From Ascarosepion bandense (lineage: Eukaryota; Mollusca; Cephalopoda; Sepiida; Sepiidae), in assembly GCA_037127315.1 (NCBI GenBank), contig JBBBDQ010001293.1:764001-828000 (forward strand): DNA of 64,000 nt. Reading direction: 5' to 3'. Position 1 is the first letter of the stretch. Every line of letters begins with the position of its first letter. Made by a program: the position numbers and the translations under genes. The notes beneath the pieces are model-generated. The model searched no databases and was not told the origin of the DNA. It saw nothing but the letters and a program-made list of their open reading frames with translations. Below are positions 11,411 through 22,534 of the stretch, piece by piece.

Positions 11411-11632
11411 CCCTCTAGGGCCATTCGTATCATATTTGATACAGTATGAAAACAAGCCTTGAAAGAAATATTTTCCTGAAAATTTTTTTAAGAGAAATAT
11501 TTTATAAATTTCAAATGAAAGCAGTACTGACTGCCCAGTCAATGAATACCAAATGTTTCCTTATAGGGAAATACCAAATGCTTCCTTATAGGGAAATACT
11601 GTATCAGATATGATACGAATGGCCCTAGAGGG
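11411..11632. mobile_element. piggyBac-like MITE, array copy 3
   Basis: Same structure; has TATCAGATATGATAC in the right terminus (one change from the consensus TATCAAATATGATAC), shared with copy 5. Confidence 0.9.
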
Positions 11633-11718
11633 TTAAGTAGTAATTAGTGGGGGATCTGTTTATTACTTCATAACAATATAGAACTGATCCTCCACTTTAT
11701 GACAAGTAGAAGCCTTAA

Positions 11719-11940
11719 CCCTCTAGGGCCATTCGTATCATATTTGATACAGTATGAAAACAAGCCTTGAAAGAAATATTTTCCTGAAAAATTTTTTAAG
11801 AGAAATAGTTTATAAATTTCAAATGAAAGCAGTACTGAGTGCTCAGTCAATGAATACCAAATGTTTCCTTATAGGGAAATACCAAATGTTTCCTTATAGG
11901 GAAATACTGTATCAAATATGATACGAATGGCCCTAGAGGG
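11719..11940. mobile_element. piggyBac-like MITE, array copy 4
   Basis: Same structure. The spacer to its left has GATCCTCCACT instead of GATCCCCCACT, breaking that spacer's inverted arms. Confidence 0.9.
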
Positions 11941-12026
11941 TTAAGTAGTGATTAGTGGGGGATCTGTTTATTACTTCATAACAATATAGAACTGATCCCC
12001 CACTTTATGACAAGTAGAAGCCTTAA

Positions 12027-12248
12027 CCCTCTAGGGACATTCGTATCATATTTGATACAGTATGAAAACAAGCCTTGAAAGAAATATTTTCCTGAAAAAT
12101 TTTTTAAGAGAAATATTTTATAAATTTCAAATGAAAGCAGTACTGACTGCTCAGTCAATGAATACCAAATGTTTCCTTATAGGGAAATACCAAATGTTTC
12201 CTTATAGGGAAATACTGTATCAGATATGATACGAATGGCCCTAGAGGG
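12027..12248. mobile_element. piggyBac-like MITE, array copy 5
   Basis: Last copy; left terminus reads CTAGGGACATTCG (one substitution). Right TTAA at 12,249-12,252 ends the array. Confidence 0.9.
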
Positions 12249-12294
12249 TTAAAAACACTTTATTATATGAATTTGGTTTACACATTATCGTATA

Positions 12295-12590
12295 TATTAC
12301 TATATGAATTCCTTCCATATACTTGTTTCTCCGACAACTACAATCTCCAGGAATTTAAATGCAAAGTCAAAATACATCTATCTCACTAAATCGCATCCAT
12401 TCTTTGAAAATCTTTTCTCTATCCACTCCACCCCTATTACACCGGTATTCTCATCCGCACTGTTACCCTCCTCCTGACATTTCCTATAACTAACCCTTAT
12501 TTCTCATCACTTTCTCCGATGTAACCCCCTGCGCAACAGTAGTAGTAAAATGCCTTGCTTGGGGTGAAATGATTAAAAAATATATATTGT
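12295..12590 (+). mobile_element. LINE C-terminal end and 3' tail
   Basis: Starts within the FP..YNL..FK C-terminal coding end (TTCCATATACTTG, ACAACTACAATCTCC) and runs through the 3' UTR to GATGTAACCCCCTGCGCAAC and CTTGCTTGGGGTGAAATGAT plus A-run. Jockey/CR1-like family, forward strand. Confidence 0.8.
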
Positions 12591-12732
12591 AGAACAGGTA
12601 TATTGACCTTGACTTGTACTAAGATATATATATACTGTTGACACATTGAATGATTTTAAAAGCTTAAGTCGGCACATAGTTAGCAAAAGGCTGCCGACGC
12701 CTGGTCTAGAGTATAGAGGTGAAGTAGATCTT

Positions 12733-13200
12733 TAATCATTTCACCATAGGTGAGGCGATGATGTCACTGAGACGCAAGGGATCACTAGGAGTAAAAGAGA
12801 ATTACGAGAAGAAGAAGAAGAGTGAAAACCTTATTCTAAACAGGAAAGAAGGGATAAACTTTTACTCCTGTTCAAAAAAGCAGAGAGGAGGTAGGAAAAC
12901 CTATGTCCCCTCCATAAAAATTTACTCGAGTAACCAGACTGACAACAAGATCCCACCCTTTTACTGTCAAATCAACCAAATGCAGCTGACAATTCTACTC
13001 CATCAGCTTTTTTTCTCGCACCTCCCGCCTGTGGGACTCCTTTCCATATACTTGCTTTCCTGACGGCTACAATCTCCGGAATTTAAATGCAATTTAAATT
13101 CCCATCTCTTATCCACTTAACTCCAGTCCTTTCTACATCACCCCGTGTATCTTGTTCTTTTCCTTTCTCTCTACCTTCGCAAATGTCTTCCCAGCAGTTT
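12733..13200 (+). pseudogene. LINE C-terminal fragment, with a reverse-oriented tail at its left
   Basis: 12,733-12,800 resembles the reverse complement of the LINE 3' tail (AATCATTTCACCATAGGTGAGG). 12,925-13,145 is a forward C-terminal piece (TTTTTCTCGCACCTCCCGCC, ACGGCTACAATCTCCGGAAT). Two relics of the main LINE family sit in opposite orientation; sequence from 13,200 to 13,880 shows nothing I recognise. Confidence 0.65.
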
Positions 13201-13884
13201 TCCATCCTTCTCTTGTCCTTTCTTTGACACCACTTTAATTGGTTTCTTCTTTCTCTTCACTCTCCGTCTACCTAAACTTTTACTCTCTTATAAAGTGTCC
13301 TACTGGTTGTATATAAAAATGTTACCCATTACGATCTATTTATACGTGTAAGGACCAACACCGCCGACGTTTATAGCCACCGACTGGATCATTTAAATCA
13401 AATATTATATTGAATGTGCGCTGCTTTATTAAACATAAATTGAGTTATTCTCCAACATAACTCTCAGTAAACCGAACAAAAGTAAAATATATCTTTAGGT
13501 TGACAGAGTCTGTTACACTTCTTCACAATCCTCAGATATAGCACCGATATGTTTTCCTTTGTTTCGACCATTAGATCATTCAAAAGCAGCGTAGCATTCT
13601 GAAAGTAGTTGATAACTGCCTTCCAAACCGTTTTTTAGTGAAAAGGGCATAATTGTTTCAAACGTGAATCTTACCTAAGTCTTTTTCAAGTTATTGAAAA
13701 AGATGATGGTTACATTTTTAATAAATATCATTTAAATAAATTTTACTCGCATTTGTTTTTATATTGTTTCATATTCTTTATAATGAAACATATTATAACC
13801 CAAACACTTTAATATCTATTTCATATTCAAAAATTTCCCTAGTACATATCCAAATACAACGAAACGACGTGCTATCAGATACAG

Positions 13885-14195
13885 CTTGCTTTAGCTTTTG
13901 ATATTTCTTCTTTTATGTGCCGTGACCTTTCAGGACGTAGCGATCATGGCTCTCCACACCTCCCTATTCCTTGTTGCTCTTCTTTTTATCTCAGGCAGTC
14001 CCCATCTGCTCAATTCTATCAAGTATGTCATGCATTGCTTTCTCTTGTCTCTCTTCCCCTCTATCCGTCCCGTGGGCATTAGACTCTCCAAGCCTTCTTT
14101 CCGCATTACATGTCCTGAAAACTTCAGCTCTCTTTTCTTATCAGTTTCGTTCTTGTGTTTATTTCGACATTGCCATTATTAGATACAAAATATTA
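13885..14195 (-). pseudogene. RTE-like LINE 3' end
   Basis: Reverse strand encodes a frameshifted version of the LRFLGH..RKEGLEN...G.I.GKR.RG block (visible as AERRLGESNAHGTDRGEERQ in one frame). Ends with the family hairpin at 13,924-13,936 followed by a CTTC-rich tail. Sibling copies at 4.0, 15.7 and 17.3 kb. Confidence 0.7.
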
Positions 14196-14204
14196 ACAAA
14201 AAGG

Positions 14205-14525
14205 CTGTAATATTTACCAATATTACATTCAGTGGCTTCACCAATGTTAAATTTAGAGTCTTCAATATCTATCAATATTACATTCAGAGACTTCAATATT
14301 AGCCAATTTACAGTCTTCGATGTTTACCAGTATTAAATTTAGGAACGTTACTATTTACTAATATTAAATTTAAACTCTTCAATATTTACCAATATTAAAT
14401 TCAAAGACTTCAATATTAACCAATATTAAATTTAGAGTTTTCAATATTTACCTGTATTAAATTTAAAGACATTTGAATTTAACAATACTGAATTTAGAGA
14501 CTTCAATATTTACTAAAGTTAAATT
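14205..14525. repeat. ~31-bp minisatellite
   Basis: About ten diverged copies of a unit like CAATATTTACCAATATTAAA followed by TTTAGAGACTT. Sequence from 14,560 to 15,340 that follows is AT-rich without recognisable features. Confidence 0.8.
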
Positions 14526-15347
14526 CAGATCAATTAATATTGCATTGATTTATATATAAGATATGTCGTTTCTTTTATATATAAGATATGTCTGTTTTTG
14601 AGATTCCATGTCGATAAATTAACCAGCACAACAATGTCACTATTTATTATACAGCCTATAAACTAATCAGATTCTTACCGTATGTAATATTTTATGGGAG
14701 TTTCTATATGACAATGATTTAGATTAAATATGTGATAGGTATTCACTTTATGATTTGATAGTCTTACCTTCCTTGTATATGGTTAACCTAATGAAGCTAA
14801 AGCGAGGATTGGTCAATCATTACGGAAGTAATAAGCTGGTAACCATATCTCCACGTTACAAATGGTACCATAAAGGTTGTTTCAGATTTGCATAATAAAG
14901 CTACTTCGAATCGATCAAGCGCAGTTGTCAATTCCCTTGTTTTTAATGTCATTGTTCTTTTGATCAGAAAAATTTTCAGATAGCTATTGATGTTCGAACC
15001 TAATCAGAGACCGAAGACCCAGAAACGATCGTGGTCTTATCGGTCTTCGGCAATACGTTTAATCGAACCTATCCTCCTTGTCTCTTTCCTGTTTTCTGGC
15101 ACAAAGGTTTTACTTTAATGCTGTTATCTTCAAAAGCTTTTGTTTGTTGACGTGATTTCCTTACAACATGTGACGCCATTAACCAAAACAGATCCCCTAT
15201 CTCTAATTTTTTCTCTTTGTCTCTCTCACACTCTTTCTCTTTCTTTGCCGTTATCTTACTGCTTCAAGTTTGTTGGGTTTTTTCGACATTTTCAAACATA
15301 TCTTTTGCTATCAATTCTATCATTTCCATAAGTTTTCTTTTTCGTAA

Positions 15348-15566
15348 CCCTCTAGGGCCATTTGTATCATATTTGATACAGTATTTCCCTATAAGGAAAC
15401 ATTTGGTATTTCCCTATAAGGAAACATTTGGTATTCATTGACTGAGCACTCAGTACTGCTTTCATTTGAAATTTATAAAATATTTCTCTTATAAAATTTT
15501 CCAGGAAAATTCTTTCAAGGCTTGTTTTCATACTGTATCAAATATGATACGAATGGCCCTAGAGGG
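15348..15566. mobile_element. Solo piggyBac-like MITE
   Basis: A 219-bp copy of the same MITE as the 10.5-12.25 kb array, inverted relative to it. Right flank is TTAA (15,567-15,570); left flank is GTAA, presumably a mutated TTAA. It lacks the 78-bp spacer on both sides, so the spacer is specific to the array. Confidence 0.88.
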
Positions 15567-15689
15567 TTAACAAGTCATTTACAATTTGGTATATTTTGTC
15601 AAGATCTACATAGAGTAAAATTATTACCAACAAATGAAAACTCAGTAAACTTTTCAGATTATAGTCATACTAGTTCTTCCGTACCTGTT

Positions 15690-16515
15690 ACTTCTTTTTT
15701 ATGTACCAAGTCCTTTCAGGAGGGAGGCGATCATGGCTTTCCACATCTTCCTGGTGGCTCTTAGCAGGATTTCTTCTGTTGCACCATGCAATCCTCGTTC
15801 CGTCATCCACCTGATTAGGTCCTTCAAATATGTTATCCACTGCTATCCCCTGTCTCTTTTTCCCTCTATCTGGCCTGTTAGTAACAGGTTCTCCAAGCCC
15901 TCCTTCCTCATTCCATGTCCCAGGAACTTTAGTTGGTTCTTCGTGATGCTCAGTATTAATTTCCTTTTCGTCTCCACCCTTTTCAAAACCTTGTCATTGC
16001 TCACATGCTCATATCCGCAGCATCCTTTTGTCGAATCACATTTCAGCTGCTTCAAGTTTTTCCTTCATCTTCGAAGATATTGTCCAACATTCACTGCCAT
16101 ATTGAAAAACCGACATCACATAGCAATCCAGTACTCTCCTCTTTGTTTCTAGTGAAATTTTCCTGTTTCTTAATACTTTACTCCACTTCTAGAATGCTTC
16201 TTTCGCCATGCCAATTCGCCTTGGGATCTCTGTGTCGTAATTTCCGTCTTCTGTTAGAACATTTCCTACGTTTTTATATTTTTGTACCTGCTTGATTTTA
16301 GAGTCCCTCACCTGTTATTGGCATTTTTGGCTGCACTTTTTGCTGATGACCATGCATTAGGTTTTCTTGCAGTTTATTTATAGTCCTTTCTTGTCACTCT
16401 CTTCAACTACCTACTGTAGGAGGTCTTGTAGTTTTCTTTCTGTGTCTGCTATCAGCACTGTATCATCTGCGTACCATATATTGTTTAAATTGCGGCCTCC
16501 TATGACGAATCCTGA
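15690..16515 (-). pseudogene. RTE-like LINE, RT palm to 3' end
   Basis: Reverse strand, right to left: IWYADDTVLIADTERKLQDL (near 16,480-16,420; YADD catalytic box), VGNVLTEDGNYDTEI, RNRKISLETKRRVLDCYV, SECWTISSKMKEKLEAAEM, then an open 70-codon stretch with KNQLKFLGHGMRKEGLENLL and LTGQIEGKRDRG (15,930-15,843). It ends with the family 3' hairpin at 15,710-15,722. Stops and frameshifts throughout. This is the most complete copy of this family here and fixes the reading of the other three. Confidence 0.82.
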
Positions 16516-16554
16516 ACTAATTCAAAATGATCATATTTATAATTTAAATTTTTT

Positions 16555-17095
16555 TTTTTAAATCATATCATCCCGAGCAAGGCGGTAACACCACTGATGT
16601 GCAGGGGGCTACGTAAGAGTGAAAAGATTGGAAAAGAGAAAGCCGGAAACCACATCCTGAACAGGGAGCAAGGGATGAGATTCTACACCTGTGCAATAGA
16701 CGTGGGTTGAGTGTGAACCGGGCGATAGTTTAGTCTATCTACTCCAAATGAGAAAAAAAAAATGAAAAAAAAAAAAGAAAAGTGAAAAGATTGGAAAAGA
16801 GAAAGCCGGAAACCACATCCTGAACAGGGAACAAGGGATGAGCCTATACACCTGTACAATAGACGTGGGTGGAGTGTGAACCGGGCGATAGTTTAGTCTA
16901 TCTACTCCAATTGAGAAAAAAAATGAAAAAGAAAAAAAAAAAAGAAAAGTGAAAAGATTGGAAAAGAGAAAGCCGGAAACCACATCCTGAACAGGGAACA
17001 AGGGATGAGCCTCTACACCTGTACAATAGACGTGGGTGGAGTGTGAACCGGGCGATAGTTTAGTCTATCTACTCCAATTGAGAAGAAAAAATGAA
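16555..17095 (-). repeat. 161-bp VNTR/LINE-tail element, three units
   Basis: Reverse-oriented. The LINE 3' tail (ATCATCCCGAGCAAGGCGGT, GTGCAGGGGGCTACGTAAGA) is at 16,562-16,618, followed by three units ending at about 16,745, 16,915 and 17,085, each with GAACCGGGCGATAGTTTAGT and an A-rich linker. The unit/tail order mirrors the 36.3 kb array. Confidence 0.85.
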
Positions 17096-17278
17096 ATTTA
17101 TTTTTTTGAAGTTGAAATAATATTGCAATGACAATCAAATGTGAGCGGTATATGTTATGATTGAGACATTTTGGTGTCTAGCAGTACAAACTTTGGCTTG
17201 GGCAACGATAGAGTTGCTTAGGAAAACGTCTCTTCGGTTAAGTTCTACATATATTCAAAAGATATATTCAGTTCCAAT

Positions 17279-17322
17279 CTTCTTCTTCTTCTTCTTCTTC
17301 TTCTTCTTCTTCTTCTTCTTCT
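17279..17322. repeat. (TTC)n microsatellite
   Basis: Perfect TTC run lying immediately 3' (reverse strand) of the RTE-like LINE end, so it is probably the element's (GAA)n tail. Confidence 0.9.
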
Positions 17323-18420
17323 ATGTGCCATGTCTCTTCAAGACGTAGTTGATCATCGGCTTTCATTTGTCGCTATCACTTGAAGCTCTTGACACCCCTC
17401 CTTCTGATCAATCATGTGCCATACGCGATTCACGCTTGGGCGACCATGTCCCGAAATCTGACTGAACATATTATACCGCAGTCGGTTATCATTACATTCT
17501 TCAGTAGACTGCATGCCAAACAAGGCCATTATATCTCAATCTGCCCTCCTATTTAAACCATAGCTGGAGAAAGAAGAGAGGGATTGATACCTTTTCCGCT
17601 GTATTTGAGCGTAAGTAAATACAACGAATTAAGTCAGAATTTTAACTCGGCTCACCGGTTTCCCGTTCCGAGCCAAAATCCACTGCACAGCAACGCACTT
17701 CTTCTCTTTTTACCCCTTAGAAACCCAAACCTTGCTTTATCCTCCGTTTGTACAATTCCATTAAGTATGGCACGCGTTGCTTCTCCCTGTCTTTTATTCT
17801 CTCTATCCACCCCGTGAGTATCAGATTCTCCAAGCCTTCCTTCCTCATTACATGTCCCAGAAACTTTAGCTGTTTTTCTCATATTAAGAATCAGTTTCCT
17901 TTTCATTTCTATTCTCTCCAAAACCTCGTAGTTGCTCACATATTCGGTCCATGGTATGCTCAGCATCCTTCTGTAGAACCACATTTCGGTTGTTTCCAGT
18001 TTTTTCCTTCATCTTTGATGACTGTTTAGCCTTCGCTGCCATATTGAAAGGCACATAACAATTCAGTAATCTCTTCTCTGTTTCCAATGAGTTTTTCCTG
18101 TCTCTCAGTTTCTGGAATGCATCCTTGACTATGCCAACGTGCATAGTCACTTTTCCACCTCTATTAGGATATTTACCAGTTATTTAAAATTCTGTACCAG
18201 ATTTCAGTAACCTCGGCTTGTATTTGGCATTTTTGGTTCCTCCTTTTCTGATGACAGTGCATTCAGTATTCTTGTTTTTTATAAGTAGTGCTTTTTCTCC
18301 TCTTTCTTTAACTACTTTCTGTAGGAAGTCTTGAAGATTCCTTTCTGTGTCTGCTATCAGCACTGTATCATTTTATATCGTTCAGTTTGCAGCCGCCAAT
18401 GACGAATCTTAACAGGACTT
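17322..18420 (-). pseudogene. RTE-like LINE 3' end, split by a SINE
   Basis: 18,420-17,700 reverse strand reads through NCYVPFNMAAKAKQSSKMKE, WFYRRMLSIPWTEYVSNYEV and KVSGTCNEEGRLGESDTHGV in shifting frames, the family's connection and C-terminal region; the 3' hairpin (GTCTCTTCAAGAC, 17,331-17,344, mutated stem) is left of the SINE. The SINE at 17.41-17.70 kb therefore inserted after the LINE. Confidence 0.75.
17412..17699 (-). mobile_element. tRNA-derived SINE inserted in LINE
   Basis: Reverse complement of the SINE: tail GTGCCATACGCGATTCACGC at the left, tRNA-like head (CTCGGCTCACCGGTTTCCCG, CCACTGCACAGCAACGCA) at the right. The B-box region is mutated. Interrupts the RTE-like relic. Confidence 0.8.
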
Positions 18421-18659
18421 TTGGATATCTCAGAATTGTCTCGTTGTATAGGTTGAATAGAAGTGGTGAGAAGACACATCGTTATCTTACAAATTAACCT
18501 TCCCGTCACATATGTCCATTTCGGTTTCGTTAAATTGCAAATCATCTAAAATATTTCTAATTTTTTTTAAAACAATTCTGTTTTATTAGATCTTTTAATT
18601 AATTTATGTGATTTTTTTTTCTTTTTTTAGAATTTATAATTCAGAGTCCTTATTTATTC

Positions 18660-18725
18660 TACCACCCGTACACCAGAGTTCTGGTATTCCCAAGGGGTCG
18701 CATATCTAGATATTGGCCAAGCTTG
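18660..18725 (-). other. Possible decayed 5S-like fragment
   Basis: CTGGTATTCCCAAGGGGTCG followed by a GATATTGGCCAAGC stretch parallels the reverse complement of the 5S 3' half seen at 29.15 kb. Heavily diverged. The rest of 18,430-19,260 shows nothing I recognise. Confidence 0.3.
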
Positions 18726-19261
18726 GTATGTTTTTTAATTTCAACGTGATATAGCAGTAAGTCTTTTTTTAACAGTAATATTTATTACATAAAAAATCAA
18801 TTACATCAGATAATTAGTATTTTTTAGGGTTTAATTTATTTTTTGTTTCCAAATGTATGTTTTTAGTCAGAACATTGGAAAAAGTTGTTGAGACTCACTA
18901 GGAGAGGCATGTATTATCTCAACATCTTGTCTCAAATGTGGACAATAATGTCTGTACGTTTATCTATTGATCAGTAAGTAATAAACCCTCATGTACAGCG
19001 CAAATACACCCATCTACATAATAAACATGCAGGGCACTTCGTCGTAGTGTACTGCTTCGCAAGTTTATCTCGTTAGATCAATTAGGACTGAATAGTGATT
19101 TCTATCTCCACTGACCGCCCCATAATTTCAGATTGCGTGTGACGGAGAAATAATCAGCTTGTCTTTTGTAATAAAGATTAGGACGGAAAGAATTATCTGT
19201 TCAGTTCTTTCTTTATTTTTTTTTTACATGATCTTCTTTGAGGTTACTTAAGTCATACATC

Positions 19262-20362
19262 ATACACACTTAGACGATCATGTCACGACTGACTAGACAG
19301 AAGTTGTTTGCCGTTTCTTCTCAGGAAACAACGCTATAGAACCAATCCTATCCTGCAAATCAGCAAAGAGATAGATTCATACGTTTCTCATGGGTAATAG
19401 CGTGTATGTCAGTGTAATGAACCCGACTGAAATTCGAACACAACTCAATGATTTCTTCATTCCTAGTCGTCATCTACTAATTCTCATTAACTTACAATAA
19501 AATAATAATTTAAATTTAAAATAAACATGATTTTTTATTATAACGACTCTAAACAGTCTTTCTTCGATTTTATATACATTTTTTTATTTACTTATTTATT
19601 ACAGATAGCAGTGTGGGTCAATTTCGTGTGAAATTTTTAATTTTTTCCCCTGTACAAGGCCAAAGATCCAGTCAAGGTAGAGTGTTAGAGATTAAGCGGT
19701 AAAAAGAATACGTGTGGGAGATAACAGTTGACTATAGACGTGAACTGGTTAAGCATCCTCTTGTGATTAGGTTCAGCAAAGCAGCGATTCGTGGAAATAA
19801 ACCATCCGGACGGAAGCTACATCTCCCCAGCAGAAGACGATGGGAATGAGGGTGGTTCGCTGAAATGTACGTGTCATGGTGGGTCTTAGTAGTGAAGGTT
19901 AGAACTACAGTGATTGAGGAATGTAGTTCATAACATTTTCCAAGAAAATAGCGATCGAGTAGCTCGAGGCGTGCCACAATTTCTCTGGGGAAGACAATGA
20001 ATAACCTACAAGACACGTAGATGCTTTTGGACACCCTCAAAACTCTAAAGTATAGAACGAGCAGCTCATGTCGATATATGGTACGTGTACTCCCTTTTCA
20101 TCCTAATTTGGCTCTTGTTAAGGTAGACGTAGGTCATATGTACGAGTTCCACACGCGGTTTAGTGTGAATTTAAGTCACAATATTTAAAAACAGCTAAAG
20201 TCATAGGCATATCAGACACTAATATTCATGAATCTAAGATGAATTTCTTTTGCTCCGAGCGCTAGAAAAAAAAGGCCCGTACTGTCTATAACTAGAAAGT
20301 GTTTAGTATCTCTGTCAGTTAATTTCCGTACGTAATACACGTTTGGGCGATCATGGCTAATA
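19262..20362 (+). repeat. Left arm of a 1-kb inverted repeat (partner 47,166-48,215)
   Basis: Reads GTGGGTCTTAGTAGTGAAGG, GTAGTTCATAACATTTTCCA and CGTGCCACAATTTCTCTGGG near 19,878-19,990; the exact or near-exact reverse complements occur at 47,530-47,645. Homology extends over about 1 kb and includes the SINE fragments at both edges. Substitutions and small indels are common, so the duplication is old. Confidence 0.85.
19265..19480 (-). mobile_element. Decayed tRNA SINE (part of inverted repeat)
   Basis: Reverse-oriented: ACTTAGACGATCATGTCACG tail side, and GAAATTCGAACACAACTC at the B-box end. Its counterpart is at 48,005-48,215. Confidence 0.65.
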
Positions 20363-20440
20363 TTTGCCTGTAATAGGTTGCCATTACTTTCTGCGGTAGA
20401 CGGGTTGCCAAATAAGGTGAAAGAACTCTATCTAACCTGG
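20330..20440 (-). mobile_element. SINE 3' fragment
   Basis: CGTAATACACGTTTGGGCGA and GCGGTAGACGGGTTGCCAAA are the reverse complement of the SINE tail region; no tRNA-like head. Confidence 0.7.
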
Positions 20441-20444
20441 GAAA

Positions 20445-20660
20445 ATGAATGAAACGAATTCGATTAAATGGGGCAATGAGTGTCTTGTCAATTTTAACCC
20501 CTCAAAAACGAAACTGCTCTCTTTTAATCATTTCAGAGAACCATTTTCAACTTCCATCAGCATGGGTGATGCTAACATCCAGGAGAATGACTCATTCTCG
20601 GACTAACATTTTCATCTAACTTGAAGTGGAAAAACTCTATTGAATCAATTGCGATCAATT
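20445..20660 (+). pseudogene. LINE RT/connection fragment
   Basis: Forward reading WGNECLVNFNPSKTKLLSFN followed by REPFSTSISMGDANIQEND and, after frameshifts, an FSSNLKWKNSIESIA-like segment: the region between palm and C-terminus of the main Jockey/CR1-like LINE. Confidence 0.7.
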
Positions 20661-20663
20661 ATA

Positions 20664-21130
20664 AATCTCAGCTCCATGCAGATTGCAATTGTCAGGCAGA
20701 GTTTTCAAACACTATGTTGTAATGTTCCACTATTATATGTTACTGGCAAGATAATGGTGCAATCTTTTTACAAACGGAACTAATCAATAAACCTACTATG
20801 TTTCTAATTTTCATAAAGGACCTTGCTGGTGTCACTAGTGCTCACTGCGGTATCTATACTGTTGAAAAAACTATTTACTCTTATCCTTATAATAAGTTTG
20901 ATCGGTTTGATGACGTCAAATTGTCAGATAATCTCAAAAATGATACACAATCTGTTGTTAAATGGTGCAAGGTGTGACTTGTTAAATTTAACGCATCAAA
21001 AACGAAACTTCTCTCTCTTAATTATCTGAGAGAACTCTATTTTCATGGCTAATGCTAAAATCCCGGATAGTAACTCATGGTGACTTTTCGGACTAACGTT
21101 CTCAAATGACTTGAAATTAGATTGAATCAA
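20664..21130 (+). pseudogene. Second LINE fragment with leader repeat
   Basis: 20,664-20,815 is a repeat leader (CTCAGCTCCATGCAGATTGC...CAAACGGAACTAATCAATAA) shared with 22.21-22.53 kb. 20,818-21,060 reads KDLAGVTSAHCGIY and LVKFNASKTKLLSLN, a degraded palm/connection region. The stretch CTATGTTTCTAATTTTCATA at 20,797-20,816 is the uninterrupted version of a site that carries a SINE and a solo LTR in the copy at 22.5-23.0 kb. Confidence 0.65.
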
Positions 21131-21249
21131 TTTCAACGTGTAAGAAAGTTGGTTCATATGTCGTGCTAGACAATTTTTTTTTGCCAGAATTCAAAGAAGA
21201 ATATACAATTTTTATTCTGTTCTATGCCCGTTTCATCCTTTTTTATATA

Positions 21250-22185
21250 ACGCGTCATTTTTTATAAATATCTCATCTTCACACACCATCACGATTTTTT
21301 ATACGTATTGCGCGTTTATGCGTCAGGCTGTGTTGTCGCTAAATCCACAACATCCAACTCAATCGTCCGCAACGACTCCTCCCCCACCGTTAGCGATTTG
21401 CAAAAAAACAATGTAGTGTATAAATTCAAATGCCATTTTCGAGAATGTATCTCTAACAAACTAAATAATACCTACATTGGACATACTACTAACTCGCTTT
21501 CGCGGAGACTTACATTGCACTTAAATGAAAATTCTAACATATTCCGACATTTAAAACACCACGGCTATCAACACACACTTCTTAGGAAAATACTTGTTGA
21601 AAATACGCATATACAAGAAAATAATAAACGAAAACTTAAAATTCTAGAAGCTATCTACATCAAACAGTTTAAACCTAGCCTAAATAAAATAAATTTCGAC
21701 ACCTCTACTAACTTTCTTCAATGCCTATAATCGACGGGAGAGGTCATAGTTATTATACTTACCCCCTACACCATAGTAGCAGCAGTTCCCAGACCAATCC
21801 CTCATGCCACTATACACTCAATTGAACAAAAAACCCACTACCACCATTCCTTCTCGGCCTACAGCCATGTGCGACACAAAAAATGGACCTGTCTAATTTT
21901 CTCTGTATAACTCCACTCTGTTAATAATAATTTAAATGTTCTATGTTCACTGAACATTAAATGTTCATCCTTCGATAATGGCTTATGTAAGCCGAAAGCT
22001 TAGACCTGATAAAAAAAAATCAACAATTATTGGGATTTCTTGTCGTCTTTCCATGACAACACTATCAAGCTAATCAGATCATACGAACGGATCTTACACA
22101 AAATAAATTGACAGAAATTGTCTATATTATTCAATGAAACCTGTATTAATGAAAAAATGCTGCCAAAATACACACAATATATATA
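21250..22185 (+). pseudogene. Penelope-like element: GIY-YIG end plus pseudo-LTR
   Basis: An open frame ending at 21,730 contains NNVVYKFKCHF, then TYIGHTTNSLSRRLTLHL and LKILEAIYIKQFKPSLN, i.e. the GIY-YIG endonuclease signature (VVY..YIG, the RRL..H arginine, the catalytic E of LEAIYI, and the PSLN asparagine). This domain ends EN-bearing Penelope ORFs. After a 230-bp UTR comes a hairpin (GGCTT-ATGT-AAGCC then GAAAGC, 21,979-22,000), and 22,030-22,180 encodes RIL-like and MLPKYT-like residues corresponding to the start of the PLE ORF, as expected for a pseudo-LTR. It stops at a short (TA)n. RT is absent. Confidence 0.82.
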
Positions 22186-22534
22186 TATTTGTTCCCCATT
22201 GCTCAATGTAACTCTCAGCTCCATGCAGTTTGCAATCGTCAGGATAAATTTTTACACAGTCTGTTGTAATGTTTCACTATTTATAGAACGGCAACTTTGA
22301 AACTTCTGAATATCGTTTTTTTATGTCTTTGTCTATGTGTGTATCAAATTTGATTAAAATCGGACCACTCCTTCTATAACCCGATTTTCTCGATTATCGA
22401 TTTTCAATATTTATTGGGGGTAACTCGACACAAAACCTAGCTAAGAACACTCGCAGACGCTTATAGTACAAGCAAGATAATTATGCAGTCATTTTACAAA
22501 CGGAACTAATCAATAAACCTACTACGTTTCTAGG
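22186..22534 (-). repeat. Interspersed repeat C, copy 1
   Basis: 22,290-22,450 matches the reverse complement of 52,390-52,560 closely (e.g. AAAATCGGACCACTCCTTCT; GATTATCGATTTTCAATATT). No coding capacity. Related sequence also at 23,428-23,480. Family unknown to me. Confidence 0.65.

Larger units (their letters stand above)
10523..12252. repeat. Tandem array of piggyBac-like MITEs separated by a 78-bp spacer
   Basis: Seven elements in the same orientation are each bounded by TTAA and separated by an almost identical 78-bp spacer: two 48-bp palindromic elements, then five 222-bp elements. The repeat period for the long units is exactly 308 bp (222 + 4 + 78 + 4). The first and last junctions are also TTAA. 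piggyBac-superfamily transposons target TTAA and leave it as the duplication, and their termini begin with CCC, which fits here. No transposase is present in the window. Confidence 0.9.

Noticed and set aside
10744..12158. Five repeated 60-codon frames on the reverse strand
   Set aside because: They are one frame repeated with the 308-bp MITE/spacer period and cross element boundaries; MITEs are non-coding.
10523..12252. CRISPR-like regular repeats and spacers
   Set aside because: Repeats are 222-bp transposons with TTAA duplications and the spacers are identical to each other; the genome is eukaryotic.
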